The notes under the pieces: generated by a model | The model's input: the letters and a program-made list of their open reading frames with translations, nothing else | Database searches by the model: none | Told to the model about the DNA's origin: nothing | Program-made: the position numbers and the translations under genes | Shown: positions 33,622 to 42,502 of the stretch, one piece after another | Numbering within the stretch: the stretch's first letter is position 1 | Layout of the letters: every line of letters begins with the position of its first letter | NCBI RefSeq assembly: GCF_015354345.1 | Contig: NZ_JADKYS010000005.1 | Span: 1-64,000, forward strand | DNA from: Methylophilus sp. 14 | GTDB lineage: Bacteria; Pseudomonadota; Gammaproteobacteria; Burkholderiales; Methylophilaceae | Length of the DNA: 64,000 nucleotides | Reading direction: 5' to 3'

Positions 33622-34851
33622 ATGACTCAACCGCCTACGCGTATCACGCTTGCCTCTGACCGTTACGAACGGCTGGCACAAATCCGTGACTGCTTTCCGC
33701 AAGCCTCGGGGCCAGACTTGTCCCCGGCTTGGCAAGGCGGACGTGCGTCTGCATTAGCGCGGCTATCGGCGGTGGATGCTGAAGACTATGCGCGTAGCCG
33801 CAACCAGCTCACAGGCGCAGCGACCGGCTTATCGCCCTACCTGCGCCATGGCTGCCTGTCGCTGCAAGAAACCATGGCGGACGTGCAGGCACGGTTTGGC
33901 AAACACTCGCACAAACTCGCCGCAGAACTCAGTTACCGAGATTATTTCCGCCAGGTCTGGTACCGATTTGGTGAAGCGATCATGCAGCCCATGGAGTCTC
34001 CCAAGGTAGGCTTAGGCGATAAACCCATGCCAGACTTTATTGCACAAGGCTTCACCGGGCTGGTGTGCATGGATGAAATCGTGCGCCAATTGCAGCAACA
34101 TGGCTATGTACACAACCATGCACGCATGTGGTTTGCGGCTTATGTCGTGCATTGGCTCAAGGTAGACTGGCGACAAGCTGCCGATTGGTTTGAAACACAA
34201 CTACTGGATGGCGACACGGCATCCAACCATCTATCCTGGCAATGGATCTCCTCCAGTTTCAGCAGCAAGCCTTATATTTTCAACAAAGAAAATCTGACCA
34301 AGTTTGGCGGCGAATCCTGGTGCCAGCAATGTCGTGTCAGCTGCCCGTTTGAAGGCAGTTATGAACAACTGTATCAACAACTGTTTACTGAGGCAGTGGT
34401 CGCACCCCCACCCGCCCATCATATAAAACCGCCGCCCCCCACGCCCAAAGGCGTCGCGAGCCTGGTATGGATACACGACGAGATGCTGTCACCAACGCAT
34501 GCGCTATGCGCCTTTAACCTGCCCGCTGTATTTATATTCGACCCGGCACTGTACCAGCACTGGCCACTCAAGCGCTTGCAATTCATGGCTGACTGCCTGG
34601 CTGAAATGCCAGGGGTAGATATCTGGCTGGGACAAACCAATCAAGTACTGGCGCGGCTCGCGCAGGGTCGGATCATCACCCAAAACACGCCGCAACAGGC
34701 ACTCAAACAAGCGGCAGCAGGGCTGGATATTGAGTGGCGCACCGAGCCTGTTTTGACAGAAACGCCGTTAAGCGACCACCAACTCATGCGTTTCAGCCGC
34801 TACTGGAAAGCGGTAGAACCCAGCCTCACGCGCGGCCTTTGCACAAACTAG
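33622..34851 (+). CDS. Photolyase/cryptochrome-like FAD protein with swapped domain order
   Basis: A 409-residue protein. Residues about 35-255 match the FAD-binding helical domain of photolyases: GGRASALARL, SRNQLTGAATGLSPYLRHG, AELSYRDYFRQV, YVHNHARMWFAAYVVHWL and DGDTASNHLSWQW. After a proline-rich linker (256-278) comes a domain (about 279-377) that resembles the alpha/beta antenna domain normally found first in photolyases: SLVWIHDE, VFIFDP, then a helix starting KRLQFMADCLAEM and DIWLGQTNQVLARLAQ. Cys234, Cys237 and Cys241 (SWCQQCRVSCP) could hold a metal. The ATG at 33622 is chosen over an upstream TTG at 33583. Activity could be photorepair or light sensing. Confidence 0.8.
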   Translation: MTQPPTRITLASDRYERLAQIRDCFPQASGPDLSPAWQGGRASALARLSAVDAEDYARSRNQLTGAATGLSPYLRHGCLSLQETMADVQARFGKHSHKLAAELSYRDYFRQVWYRFGEAIMQPMESPKVGLGDKPMPDFIAQGFTGLVCMDEIVRQLQQHGYVHNHARMWFAAYVVHWLKVDWRQAADWFETQLLDGDTASNHLSWQWISSSFSSKPYIFNKENLTKFGGESWCQQCRVSCPFEGSYEQLYQQLFTEAVVAPPPAHHIKPPPPTPKGVASLVWIHDEMLSPTHALCAFNLPAVFIFDPALYQHWPLKRLQFMADCLAEMPGVDIWLGQTNQVLARLAQGRIITQNTPQQALKQAAAGLDIEWRTEPVLTETPLSDHQLMRFSRYWKAVEPSLTRGLCTN

Positions 34852-34899
34852 CGCCTGCGCCTGCGCTGCGAGCCTGTGTGGCGTGGTAAAATCCCGCGC

Positions 34900-37797
34900 A
34901 TGAATACTCCGACATCAAACACTCAAACCAACCGCGAACTCGCAAAATCATTCGACCCAAAAACCATAGAAAGCCAATGGTATGCTTTTTGGGAAGGTAA
35001 AGGCTTTTACGCCGCCGGCATGAACCCGCAAGTGCAAGATAACTTCTGCATTTTGCTGCCCCCACCCAACGTCACCGGCACGCTGCACATGGGCCATGGT
35101 TTTAACCAGACCATTATGGACGCGCTGACGCGTTACCACCGCATGCGTGGCGACAACACCTTATGGCAACCAGGCACCGACCACGCAGGCATTGCCACGC
35201 AAATTGTGGTGGAACGCCAGCTCGACGCACAAGGCGTGAGCCGCCATGATCTGGGTCGCGAAAAGTTTCTGGAAAAAGTCTGGGAGTGGAAAGAATATTC
35301 CGGCGGCACCATCACCAAACAGATGCGCCGCCTGGGCACCTCGCCCGACTGGCAGCGCGAGCGCTTCACCATGGATGCAGGCCTCAACAAGGTGGTTACT
35401 GAGACCTTTGTACGCCTGTATAACGAAGGCCTGATCTACAGAGGAAAACGATTAGTTAACTGGGATGTGAAACTGGGCACCGCCGTGTCCGATCTGGAAG
35501 TAGTCCAGGAAGAAGAAGACGGCTCCATGTGGCATATCAATTACCCACTGGCGGATGGCTCCGGCTCGCTGACTGTAGCGACAACGCGCCCGGAAACCAT
35601 GCTCGGTGACGTGGCTGTCATGGTTAACCCAGAGGATGAACGTTATGCGCATTTAATTGGCAAAAACGTCACACTCCCGTTGTGCAACCGCGAAATCCCG
35701 GTGATTGCCGACGAGTATGTCGATAAAGAATTTGGTACCGGCGTGGTAAAAGTCACGCCAGCCCACGACTTTAACGACAATATGGTTGGTCAACGCCAGG
35801 GCCTGGACAAAGTCGTCATCCTCAACCTGCAGGGCTTTGTGCCTGCAAGCGCTGAAGTCTACGCCGCTGACGGTAGCGCCAAAGCCGCAATCACCTTACC
35901 TGCCAATCTGGTCGGGCTGGAGCGTTTTGCTGCGCGCAAACAAGTCGTGGCAGACCTCGAGTCCGGTGGCTTTTTGGTCAAGGTTGAAAAACACAAATTG
36001 AAAGTGCCACGTGGCGACCGCACCAATGTGGTGATTGAGCCCATGCTCACCGACCAGTGGTTTGTGGCCATGAGCAAAGCAGGTCACGACGGCAAGAGCA
36101 TCACCGAAAAAGCGCTGGAGGTGGTTGCTAATGGCGAAATCAAGTTCTACCCGGAAAACTGGGTGAATACTTATAACCAGTGGCTGAACAACATTCAAGA
36201 CTGGTGTATTTCTCGCCAATTATGGTGGGGTCACCAAATCCCGGCCTGGTATAGCGAACACGGTAAAGTCTATGTAGCGCACGATGAGGCTGAGGCAAAA
36301 GCCATGGCCGCTAAAGACGGTGACACCGGGGCTCTAACGCGCGACAACGATGTGCTGGATACCTGGTACTCGTCTGCCCTGTGGCCATTCTCTACCCTGG
36401 ACTGGACGGGCGATGACGCGATTGACGCGCAAAACCAGGCTTTACAGCAATTCCTGCCATCATCAGTGCTGGTCACCGGCTTCGATATTATCTTCTTCTG
36501 GGTAGCGCGCATGGTCATGATGACCAAGCACATCACCGGCAAAATTCCGTTCAAGCACGTTTACGTGCACGGCCTGATCCGCGATGCAGAAGGCCAGAAA
36601 ATGTCCAAGTCCAAAGGCAATGTGCTGGATCCGATAGATCTGATTGACGGGATCGACCTGGAATCACTGGTGAAAAAACGCACCATCGGCCTGATGAACC
36701 CGAAAGATGCCGAGAAAATCGAGAAGCGCACACGCAAAGAGTTTCCAGAAGGCATTGCCGCTTATGGCACTGATGCGCTTCGCTTCACCTTTGCCAGTCT
36801 GGCTTCGCCTGGTCGCGACATCAAATTTGACCTGCAACGCTGCGAAGGCTACCGCAACTTCTGCAACAAACTGTGGAACGCGACCCGCTTTGTGCTCATG
36901 AACACTGAAGGCCAGGACAACGGCTTTGGCGCAGAAAGCTGCGAAGCTGGTGGCCGCAAATTCAGCCAGGCAGACAGATGGATTGTGTCGCTGCTGCAAC
37001 GCACCGAAGCCGAAGTGGAGCGCGCGTTTAACGACTACCGCTTTGACCTGGCAGCCAAGGCCATTTATGAATTTGTCTGGGATCAGTATTGCGACTGGTA
37101 CCTGGAAATCGCCAAGGTACAAATCCAGGGCGGCAGCGAGGCCGAGCAGCGCGCCACCCGTCGCACCTTGTTGCGCGTACTGGAAACCATTTTGCGCCTG
37201 GCACACCCGATTATTCCGTTTATTACCGAAGAAATCTGGCAGACCATCGCGCCAATGACCGAGCTGAAAGACAAGTCACGCAGCACTGAGAGCATTATGC
37301 TGCAGACTTATCCAAAGGCAGACCTGGAAAAAATTGATGAACAGGCTGAAGCGTGGGTGGCCACTCTGAAAACAGCGGTAGAGGCTTGCCGAAGCTTGCG
37401 TGGCGAAATGAGCATTTCACCTGCCGCCAAGGTGCCATTGATTGCCGCGGGTGACGCTGAGCAACTGGCCGCTTTTGCACCTTACCTCAAGTCACTGGCC
37501 AAGCTGGAGAACGTCGACATTGTGGCGGAGCTCCCAGAAGCAGATGCGCCAGTGATGCTGGCGGCTGACTTCAAACTGATGCTCAAAGTGGAAATTGATG
37601 TTGCCGCTGAAAAAGAGCGCCTGAGTAAAGAAATTGCGCGTTTGCAGGGTGAAATTACCAAAGCCAACGGCAAACTGGGCAACGAAAGCTTTGTCGCCCG
37701 CGCCCCGGCAGCCGTGGTGGAGCAGGAAAAAGCCCGCCTGGCTGAGTTCAGCGCCAGTCTTGAAAAGTTACAAGCCCAATTAAATAAACTCAAATAA
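34900..37797 (+). CDS. valS: Valyl-tRNA synthetase
   Basis: A 965-residue class I synthetase charging tRNA-Val. The HIGH-type motif is HMGH at 63-66 ([16 protein letters not shown]) and KMSKS is at 567-571 ([14 protein letters not shown]). The editing domain lies between them ([17 protein letters not shown]), and the C-terminal coiled coil, which contacts the tRNA, is at about 895-965. The ATG at 34900 is preferred over an in-frame GTG at 34876. It is separated by 48 bases from the photolyase-like gene and ends at a large hairpin. Confidence 0.97.
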   Translation: MNTPTSNTQTNRELAKSFDPKTIESQWYAFWEGKGFYAAGMNPQVQDNFCILLPPPNVTGTLHMGHGFNQTIMDALTRYHRMRGDNTLWQPGTDHAGIATQIVVERQLDAQGVSRHDLGREKFLEKVWEWKEYSGGTITKQMRRLGTSPDWQRERFTMDAGLNKVVTETFVRLYNEGLIYRGKRLVNWDVKLGTAVSDLEVVQEEEDGSMWHINYPLADGSGSLTVATTRPETMLGDVAVMVNPEDERYAHLIGKNVTLPLCNREIPVIADEYVDKEFGTGVVKVTPAHDFNDNMVGQRQGLDKVVILNLQGFVPASAEVYAADGSAKAAITLPANLVGLERFAARKQVVADLESGGFLVKVEKHKLKVPRGDRTNVVIEPMLTDQWFVAMSKAGHDGKSITEKALEVVANGEIKFYPENWVNTYNQWLNNIQDWCISRQLWWGHQIPAWYSEHGKVYVAHDEAEAKAMAAKDGDTGALTRDNDVLDTWYSSALWPFSTLDWTGDDAIDAQNQALQQFLPSSVLVTGFDIIFFWVARMVMMTKHITGKIPFKHVYVHGLIRDAEGQKMSKSKGNVLDPIDLIDGIDLESLVKKRTIGLMNPKDAEKIEKRTRKEFPEGIAAYGTDALRFTFASLASPGRDIKFDLQRCEGYRNFCNKLWNATRFVLMNTEGQDNGFGAESCEAGGRKFSQADRWIVSLLQRTEAEVERAFNDYRFDLAAKAIYEFVWDQYCDWYLEIAKVQIQGGSEAEQRATRRTLLRVLETILRLAHPIIPFITEEIWQTIAPMTELKDKSRSTESIMLQTYPKADLEKIDEQAEAWVATLKTAVEACRSLRGEMSISPAAKVPLIAAGDAEQLAAFAPYLKSLAKLENVDIVAELPEADAPVMLAADFKLMLKVEIDVAAEKERLSKEIARLQGEITKANGKLGNESFVARAPAAVVEQEKARLAEFSASLEKLQAQLNKLK

Positions 37798-37806
37798 TTG
37801 CAGCCT

Positions 37807-37855
37807 ACAAATGTGACATCGTCGCCTGGCAATCAGGCGACGGTGCCACATTTGT
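37807..37855. terminator. Large hairpin between convergent genes
   Basis: Nested inverted repeat: inner stem CGTCGCCTG (37820-37828) / CAGGCGACG (37834-37842), outer arms ACAAATGTG (37807-37815) / CACATTTGT (37847-37855). It begins 10 bases after the valS stop and overlaps the last codons of the convergent zinc-ribbon gene. It probably ends both transcripts, although U tracts are weak. Confidence 0.6.
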
Positions 37856-38864
37856 GGCAGAACTTGGCAAAAGCATTTTTTCGCGCATTGCAGCCAGTGC
37901 AATAATTGTGCAGACAAATGCCACAGTGCATGCAAAAGTCATTGTGCTCATTTTTGAGATCTACCTGCCGCTCACAGCCCGGGCAAATACTCTTGCCCAA
38001 GCGCTCTAAGGCAGTGTCATACCCCAACTCTTCCCGGCGCTGGAACTCAGGTTGCGATTCGGCCAGTTGCTGCTGCGCCAGATACCGCTGCAATGCGGCA
38101 ATAGCATATTTGCCACCAACCACAGTGAGCAAAATACCGACAATATAGCGTACATAACCGCCATAATCTGGCAAATACGGCACTAGTTCAACGAAGAAGG
38201 CCATCAACGCAAAGATAATAAAGCCCCAGACAAAGGGCCAGTACTGGGATTTGCGTTGCTTCACAAACAACCAGGCGGCGAGCCCCAGCAAAGGCAGGGT
38301 CAGGAGCAAGCGGTACAAAAACACGCGTGTGGCCTTGTGCTGGTAAGCCTCGTCAAATTTTTTACGTGCCACCTCTTCCATGGCATTGATCTGCGTTTGC
38401 AATTGCGCCTCATGCTGGAACAGGTTCGTTTGCTTCTGCTGAATCTGCTCTATCGACTTCTCAGCATGACGCTCCTGCACTTTGAGTGCATCCAGCTGTT
38501 GCGTGCGCCTGACCAGCTCATCATCCTGCGTTGATAACTGCGTCACATCTCGCGTTGCCACCCAGTTATCAAAAGTACTGCGCGCGGCCTGATAGTCTTT
38601 TTGCCGTATCGTCAGCTGCAAACTGGCTTGTTCCTGCTGGTCAGCCAATCGCTGCCGCTGCTGGGCAATGCCGCTCAGTTGCGTGCGCAACGGCTCAATG
38701 GCACGCTGGTTAACGTAGTGCTCGGTGGTGTATTCGGTTTCCACGCGTGGCAGGTCACCGATAATATTCTTACCCAACCCCGTTAAAAACCAGGCGAAGA
38801 TAAAAGCCACGGCCCACAATGCGCGGTTAAACCACTTTTCAGATAAACGAACGCCTTTACTCAT
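37833..38864 (-). CDS. Membrane-anchored coiled-coil protein with double zinc ribbon
   Basis: A 343-residue protein of unassigned function. It has an N-terminal membrane span (about 14-33), a long coiled coil rich in Gln, Glu and Arg (about 50-185), and three more hydrophobic segments (about 190-270). The C-terminal 50 residues carry four CxxC-type pairs (CPGC, CMHC, CTGC, CHKC) that form two zinc ribbons. The start at 38864 is supported by AGAGGA just upstream; the frame is open further but the extra part is not protein-like. The coiled coil would be extracytoplasmic and the zinc ribbons cytoplasmic if four spans are right. Confidence 0.75.
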   Translation of the reverse strand: MSKGVRLSEKWFNRALWAVAFIFAWFLTGLGKNIIGDLPRVETEYTTEHYVNQRAIEPLRTQLSGIAQQRQRLADQQEQASLQLTIRQKDYQAARSTFDNWVATRDVTQLSTQDDELVRRTQQLDALKVQERHAEKSIEQIQQKQTNLFQHEAQLQTQINAMEEVARKKFDEAYQHKATRVFLYRLLLTLPLLGLAAWLFVKQRKSQYWPFVWGFIIFALMAFFVELVPYLPDYGGYVRYIVGILLTVVGGKYAIAALQRYLAQQQLAESQPEFQRREELGYDTALERLGKSICPGCERQVDLKNEHNDFCMHCGICLHNYCTGCNARKNAFAKFCHKCGTVA

Positions 38865-38992
38865 CTGACAGTCCTCTCGTAGAGATGTTATGCATGCTAG
38901 CGGGCTTTCACCATCGCAGCAAGTATGTGCAAAAGTTGTAGAAACTGGCACAGCACGGGCATCTGCCTTAAAATTCAACTTTAAAGGATAGT

Positions 38993-39196
38993 ATGCGGAT
39001 GGCGGACACTGAAGAAGAAAACCCGAAAGAAGTCTTGTGCAGTTGCAGCGGCACAACGCGGGGCTTGATTATTGAGCTGGTCGCGCAAGGCAAAGACCTG
39101 GACGCCATTTCACGCTACTCAGGCGCACTGAGCGGATGTGGCGGGTGCGAATGGGAGATTACCGAACTGGTGAATGCCCTCAACGCAAAGACTTAA
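38993..39196 (+). CDS. BFD-like [2Fe-2S] protein
   Basis: A 67-residue protein with the cysteine pattern of bacterioferritin-associated ferredoxin: Cys16-x-Cys18, then 30 residues, then Cys49-x2-Cys52 (VLCSCSGTTRG, SGCGGCEWE). These would hold a [2Fe-2S] cluster. No bacterioferritin, nitrite reductase or NifU gene is adjacent, so the partner is unknown. AAAGGA at 38983-38988 serves either the ATG at 38993 or, with more usual spacing, the ATG at 38999. The stop overlaps the convergent moeB stop by four bases. Confidence 0.8.
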   Translation: MRMADTEEENPKEVLCSCSGTTRGLIIELVAQGKDLDAISRYSGALSGCGGCEWEITELVNALNAKT

Positions 39197-39945
39197 ACAC
39201 GCGGCCCACAGACCGCGCACGTCGGGTCTTTTTTCAGGCGTATGGTGCGCCATTCGGCACTCAATGCATCCAGTAACAGCAACCTGCCCTGCATGGTTTG
39301 GCCGATATTGAGCAAAACCTTGATGGCCTCCGCTGCCTGTGCGGTACCTATCATGCCAACGAGCGGCGCAAACACGCCGTTATCAGCACAACGCAGTTCC
39401 TGATCACCCCCTACATCAGGATACAGGCAGTGATAGCAAGGGCTTTCATCATGACGAAAATCAAACACGCTTAATTGCCCCTCAAAACGAATGGCGGCAC
39501 CAGAGATTAATGGTGTTTTGTGGTTAAAACACAACTGGTTCAATAAGTAGCGCGTCGCGAAGTTATCCGAGCAATCAATGACTACATCTGCAGCCGCAAC
39601 ACGCCCGGCAAGCGCCTCTGCGTTGAGTCGGAGGGTTTCAACATGCACATTGACCTCAGGATTTAAGCTGCCAATCGTCGCCTGCGCAGACAGGGCTTTG
39701 TTTTGTCCAACCGCCGCGGTGGTATGGATAATCTGGCGTTGAAGGTTGGTTAAATCGACCTGGTCAAAATCACAAATGGTTAAAGTGCCCACACCAGCGG
39801 CAGCCAGGTACATGGCTACTGGCGCGCCCAAGCCACCCGCACCAATCATCAGCGCATGGCTTTGCGTGAGCTTCTCTTGCCCGGCAAATTCAATTTGCGG
39901 CAACATGATGTGCCGACTATAACGTAACAATAAATCGTCTTGCAT
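39193..39945 (-). CDS. moeB: Molybdopterin-synthase adenylyltransferase MoeB / ThiF-like
   Basis: A 250-residue E1-like enzyme that adenylates the C-terminus of a small sulfur carrier such as MoaD or ThiS. The nucleotide-binding motif is IGAGGLGAPVAMYLAAAGVG, followed by DFDQVDLTNLQRQ and DCSDNFATRYLLN. Two zinc-binding pairs, CYHC and CAVC (C-terminal), are retained. It lacks the rhodanese tail of longer MoeB homologues. No moaD, thiS or thiG is nearby, so MoeB versus ThiF cannot be decided. It sits 12 bases after the last gene of the pilus-like operon and may be cotranscribed with it. Confidence 0.88.
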   Translation of the reverse strand: MQDDLLLRYSRHIMLPQIEFAGQEKLTQSHALMIGAGGLGAPVAMYLAAAGVGTLTICDFDQVDLTNLQRQIIHTTAAVGQNKALSAQATIGSLNPEVNVHVETLRLNAEALAGRVAAADVVIDCSDNFATRYLLNQLCFNHKTPLISGAAIRFEGQLSVFDFRHDESPCYHCLYPDVGGDQELRCADNGVFAPLVGMIGTAQAAEAIKVLLNIGQTMQGRLLLLDALSAEWRTIRLKKDPTCAVCGPRV

Positions 39946-39957
39946 GAAACATCCGTT

Positions 39958-40686
39958 TTAAGGCAGGCGCTGCGCCTGCACCATTTGCTGTATTAACACT
40001 TTGGGCGACAACATCACCAAACGGTCATCAAACACCGCGCCACCCACCTGCTGCTGGGCTTTATCGACAAAAACCAGGTCGCCATCAGCGTTTTCCTGCT
40101 CATCCACATGCACAGGGGCGGCCATCACAAAGGCTTGCCCGCCAGACACCGATTGTATGCCACCCAGCCCGTTTTCGCCATGCGAAAGGATAATGGCAGC
40201 CGGGCGGCTAGGCGCACTGATTAATGCCCCGACGTCACCTACCACTTGAATATTGCTGGCATTCTCGGCCGCAGACACAGAGAACCATTGTGTGTGGTGG
40301 GTAAAGGTACTATCCGCACGGTAGCGCAAAAACCGTCCCCAGGCATCGGTCGCCACCAGGCCTAGTTGCAGCCATGGCAGCACGCCTTCATCCCCTGCAC
40401 AACTTTGGTTTGCCGATACATTTTCCCAGCCATCTGGCGGCTGGTCGGTATCCGGGCAGGGCAAATAATGATAAATAATCGCGTGGCCAAGCAATGCTTG
40501 CTGTGCCGCATAAAGCCGCTGTTCTGTTTGCTGATATTTTTGCAAGGCTTGCTGCACCCGCAATGGCGTCATTAGCCAGCCCATCATCAAACTTAAAATC
40601 ACCAATGCCAGCGCCATTTCGAGCAAGCTAAACCCCGACATGACGGCCCGGAGGCGAATTGGGCGAGTTTGCGGCACCGGATTCAT
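39958..40686 (-). CDS. Type IV pilin-like protein (prepilin N-terminal domain)
   Basis: A 242-residue pilin-like protein. The prepilin signal is at the N-terminus: a short basic leader, cleavage expected after Gly18, then FSLLEMALALVILSL with Glu at mature position 5. After the helix comes a motif YLPCPDTD, a cysteine, then GVLPWLQLGL and DAWGRFLRY, which the larger neighbour also shows (LPCPD, a cysteine, then GRLPWKTLGV). It is the last gene of the operon and overlaps the preceding gene by four bases. A minor pilin or pseudopilin role is likely. No dedicated prepilin peptidase lies in this window. Confidence 0.82.
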   Translation of the reverse strand: MNPVPQTRPIRLRAVMSGFSLLEMALALVILSLMMGWLMTPLRVQQALQKYQQTEQRLYAAQQALLGHAIIYHYLPCPDTDQPPDGWENVSANQSCAGDEGVLPWLQLGLVATDAWGRFLRYRADSTFTHHTQWFSVSAAENASNIQVVGDVGALISAPSRPAAIILSHGENGLGGIQSVSGGQAFVMAAPVHVDEQENADGDLVFVDKAQQQVGGAVFDDRLVMLSPKVLIQQMVQAQRLP

Positions 40687-41882
40687 GGCCGACTCACCTT
40701 ATCCTGCAGATCATTGCTCGGCAGATTAAGCACAGAGGCATCTTGCAGATGCAGCGCAAGCAAGGTGGAGGCCTCAAGATAGGCGTTCAGATGCAGTTTA
40801 TCCGTAGCACTGTCACGGATCTGCCCGGCCAAACGCTCACCCGCCAGGATAATACTGGCCTGCGCTTGACCTGGCAGGTAAAACACTTGTTCGCGCCATG
40901 CATTTTGCTGAAACCAGTGGTGTTGTGGATTACCGTCCAGCACATGCTCTGTCGCCCATGGCCAGTGCGCGTTCGCATCGAGCGGCAAGCGGCCGATGCT
41001 GGCCGCCGCAGAAAGGCATTGTCCGGCACTCAAGGCCTGGTTACCCAAACAACTACTATCGTCAACGGCTGCGGGTATCGGATAAGCAAGGCATGGCAAC
41101 GCAACACAGCGCAGACTGCGTTTTACCTCTGCCAGCACTTGTTTTTGCATGACCTGATGCATTTGGCTAGCAGTCATCGGCCAGACAACATCATTAAAAT
41201 GTATGCTGGATGATGTCCTGACAAAGCTACGTGCTGCGTTTTCCTGCGGATTGGCATTATCGCTAGCCCCCTGTATATCCAGGTAATGCTTCGCTACTTC
41301 ACTGGTCGCGTCCATGCGTTGCTGCACCCAGCCATCCTCCCGCGTGAGCGGCTGCATGGGCGCAATTAACACGGCAACCACCCCATTGCCTTGCGTCGCA
41401 TCCCACACCACACCTTCTGACGAAACCACACTCCATGTGCCTGCCGTATCCAGATTTAACGGTCGCAGGCGCGGATTGTTTTTGTAGCGCTCGGAGACGG
41501 CATACCATAAGCGCTCACCACTGCCATCACGCACATCACCCACCCCCAGGGTTTTCCACGGCAACCGCCCTATGCGAGAGGTATTGCTACACGAGGTTTC
41601 AGCAATGCCATCATTATTGCGGTCCGGGCAGGGCAAATCACCAGGACGCGGACAATTCAATTCACACGGAGTCGTCCCCAAAGGCTGCTGGGCATAAGAC
41701 AATAAGGCTTGCTGCGCTATCGCCAATGACGCGATTGTTTGCTGCATCGCTCGTTGCCGGGCAGGATAGTTTCCAGGTACCTTATACAGCATCCATGTGC
41801 CCATGCCAGACAACAACAGTAACACCATCCAGATAGCGACACCGGTTTGCACGCCTCGGGCAACATGGGCAGACCTCATCAT
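40683..41882 (-). CDS. Large pilin-like / pseudopilin-associated protein
   Basis: A 399-residue protein with an N-terminal hydrophobic helix (about 13-33: TGVAIWMVLLLLSGMGTWML). It lacks the glutamate at position 5 of class III pilins, as in GspK-type tip proteins. It carries the same module as the neighbouring pilin: GDLPCPDRNNDGIAE (also a possible calcium loop), SCSNT, GRLPWKTLGV and GERLWYAVS. A second, degenerate copy (GRLPLDANAHW) lies near residue 300, together with several cysteines. It overlaps both neighbours by four bases. A filament tip or minor component is plausible. Confidence 0.65.
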   Translation of the reverse strand: MMRSAHVARGVQTGVAIWMVLLLLSGMGTWMLYKVPGNYPARQRAMQQTIASLAIAQQALLSYAQQPLGTTPCELNCPRPGDLPCPDRNNDGIAETSCSNTSRIGRLPWKTLGVGDVRDGSGERLWYAVSERYKNNPRLRPLNLDTAGTWSVVSSEGVVWDATQGNGVVAVLIAPMQPLTREDGWVQQRMDATSEVAKHYLDIQGASDNANPQENAARSFVRTSSSIHFNDVVWPMTASQMHQVMQKQVLAEVKRSLRCVALPCLAYPIPAAVDDSSCLGNQALSAGQCLSAAASIGRLPLDANAHWPWATEHVLDGNPQHHWFQQNAWREQVFYLPGQAQASIILAGERLAGQIRDSATDKLHLNAYLEASTLLALHLQDASVLNLPSNDLQDKVSRP

Positions 41883-42502
41883 TGCGCACCCATCAGCTCA
41901 GCGGGTAGCACATGAGGGAAATTAAACAGGTCCAGGTCGCATTGCGCAGCGATCATCTCGGCGCCTTCCGCCAATATCCAGCTGCAACGACGCACCAGCA
42001 ACAATCCGCCATATGCATGCTCAAGCCGCTGCAACCAATCGATGACGGCAGACTCATGAGGCACTGACCAGCGCAGTTGTATGGACGTCGCCGTGAAATT
42101 CAAGGTCGGCGGCTGACTGGCTGGCCATTGCGCACGACAGGCATCTGCAGGACACGACACCGTCGGTGCAATTTCATAAGCAACATGTGGCAAGGCAAAC
42201 TGTTGCTGCATGGAGACCAAATTGCCATCCCAACGATCGAAATCCGGCGACTGCATTAAGCCATGGGCTTGCCAACCGATACGATGCGCAAGAAAGTAAT
42301 GCATATCAGGCTGATAACTGGCTTCAAGCTCTGTTTGCTGCTGCTGTTGCCGCCATTGACGCCTGGCCTGACTCCAGCCATCGTCAGCAACCCGTTGGTC
42401 ATTTAATGTGATAGCCATCACAGCGACAAGCAGGCACAGCACGACTAGCCAACCGATCAAAGTTGCACGTAACGCTGGCCAGTAAGCAGTGACTTTCATC
42501 AA
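41879..42502 (-). CDS. PilO/GspM-like assembly protein
   Basis: A 207-residue bitopic protein: a short cytoplasmic start, a membrane span (about 13-33: ATLIGWLVVLCLLVAVMAITL), a coiled-coil-prone segment (RRQWRQQQQQTELEAS), and a periplasmic domain ending SVPHESAVIDWLQRLEHAYGGLLLVRRCSW. The layout and position after the PilM-PilN-like gene match PilO, GspM or MshJ of filament alignment complexes. Sequence similarity is weak, as is typical for this family. Two cysteine pairs may form disulfides. Confidence 0.7.
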   Translation of the reverse strand: MMKVTAYWPALRATLIGWLVVLCLLVAVMAITLNDQRVADDGWSQARRQWRQQQQQTELEASYQPDMHYFLAHRIGWQAHGLMQSPDFDRWDGNLVSMQQQFALPHVAYEIAPTVSCPADACRAQWPASQPPTLNFTATSIQLRWSVPHESAVIDWLQRLEHAYGGLLLVRRCSWILAEGAEMIAAQCDLDLFNFPHVLPAELMGAQ

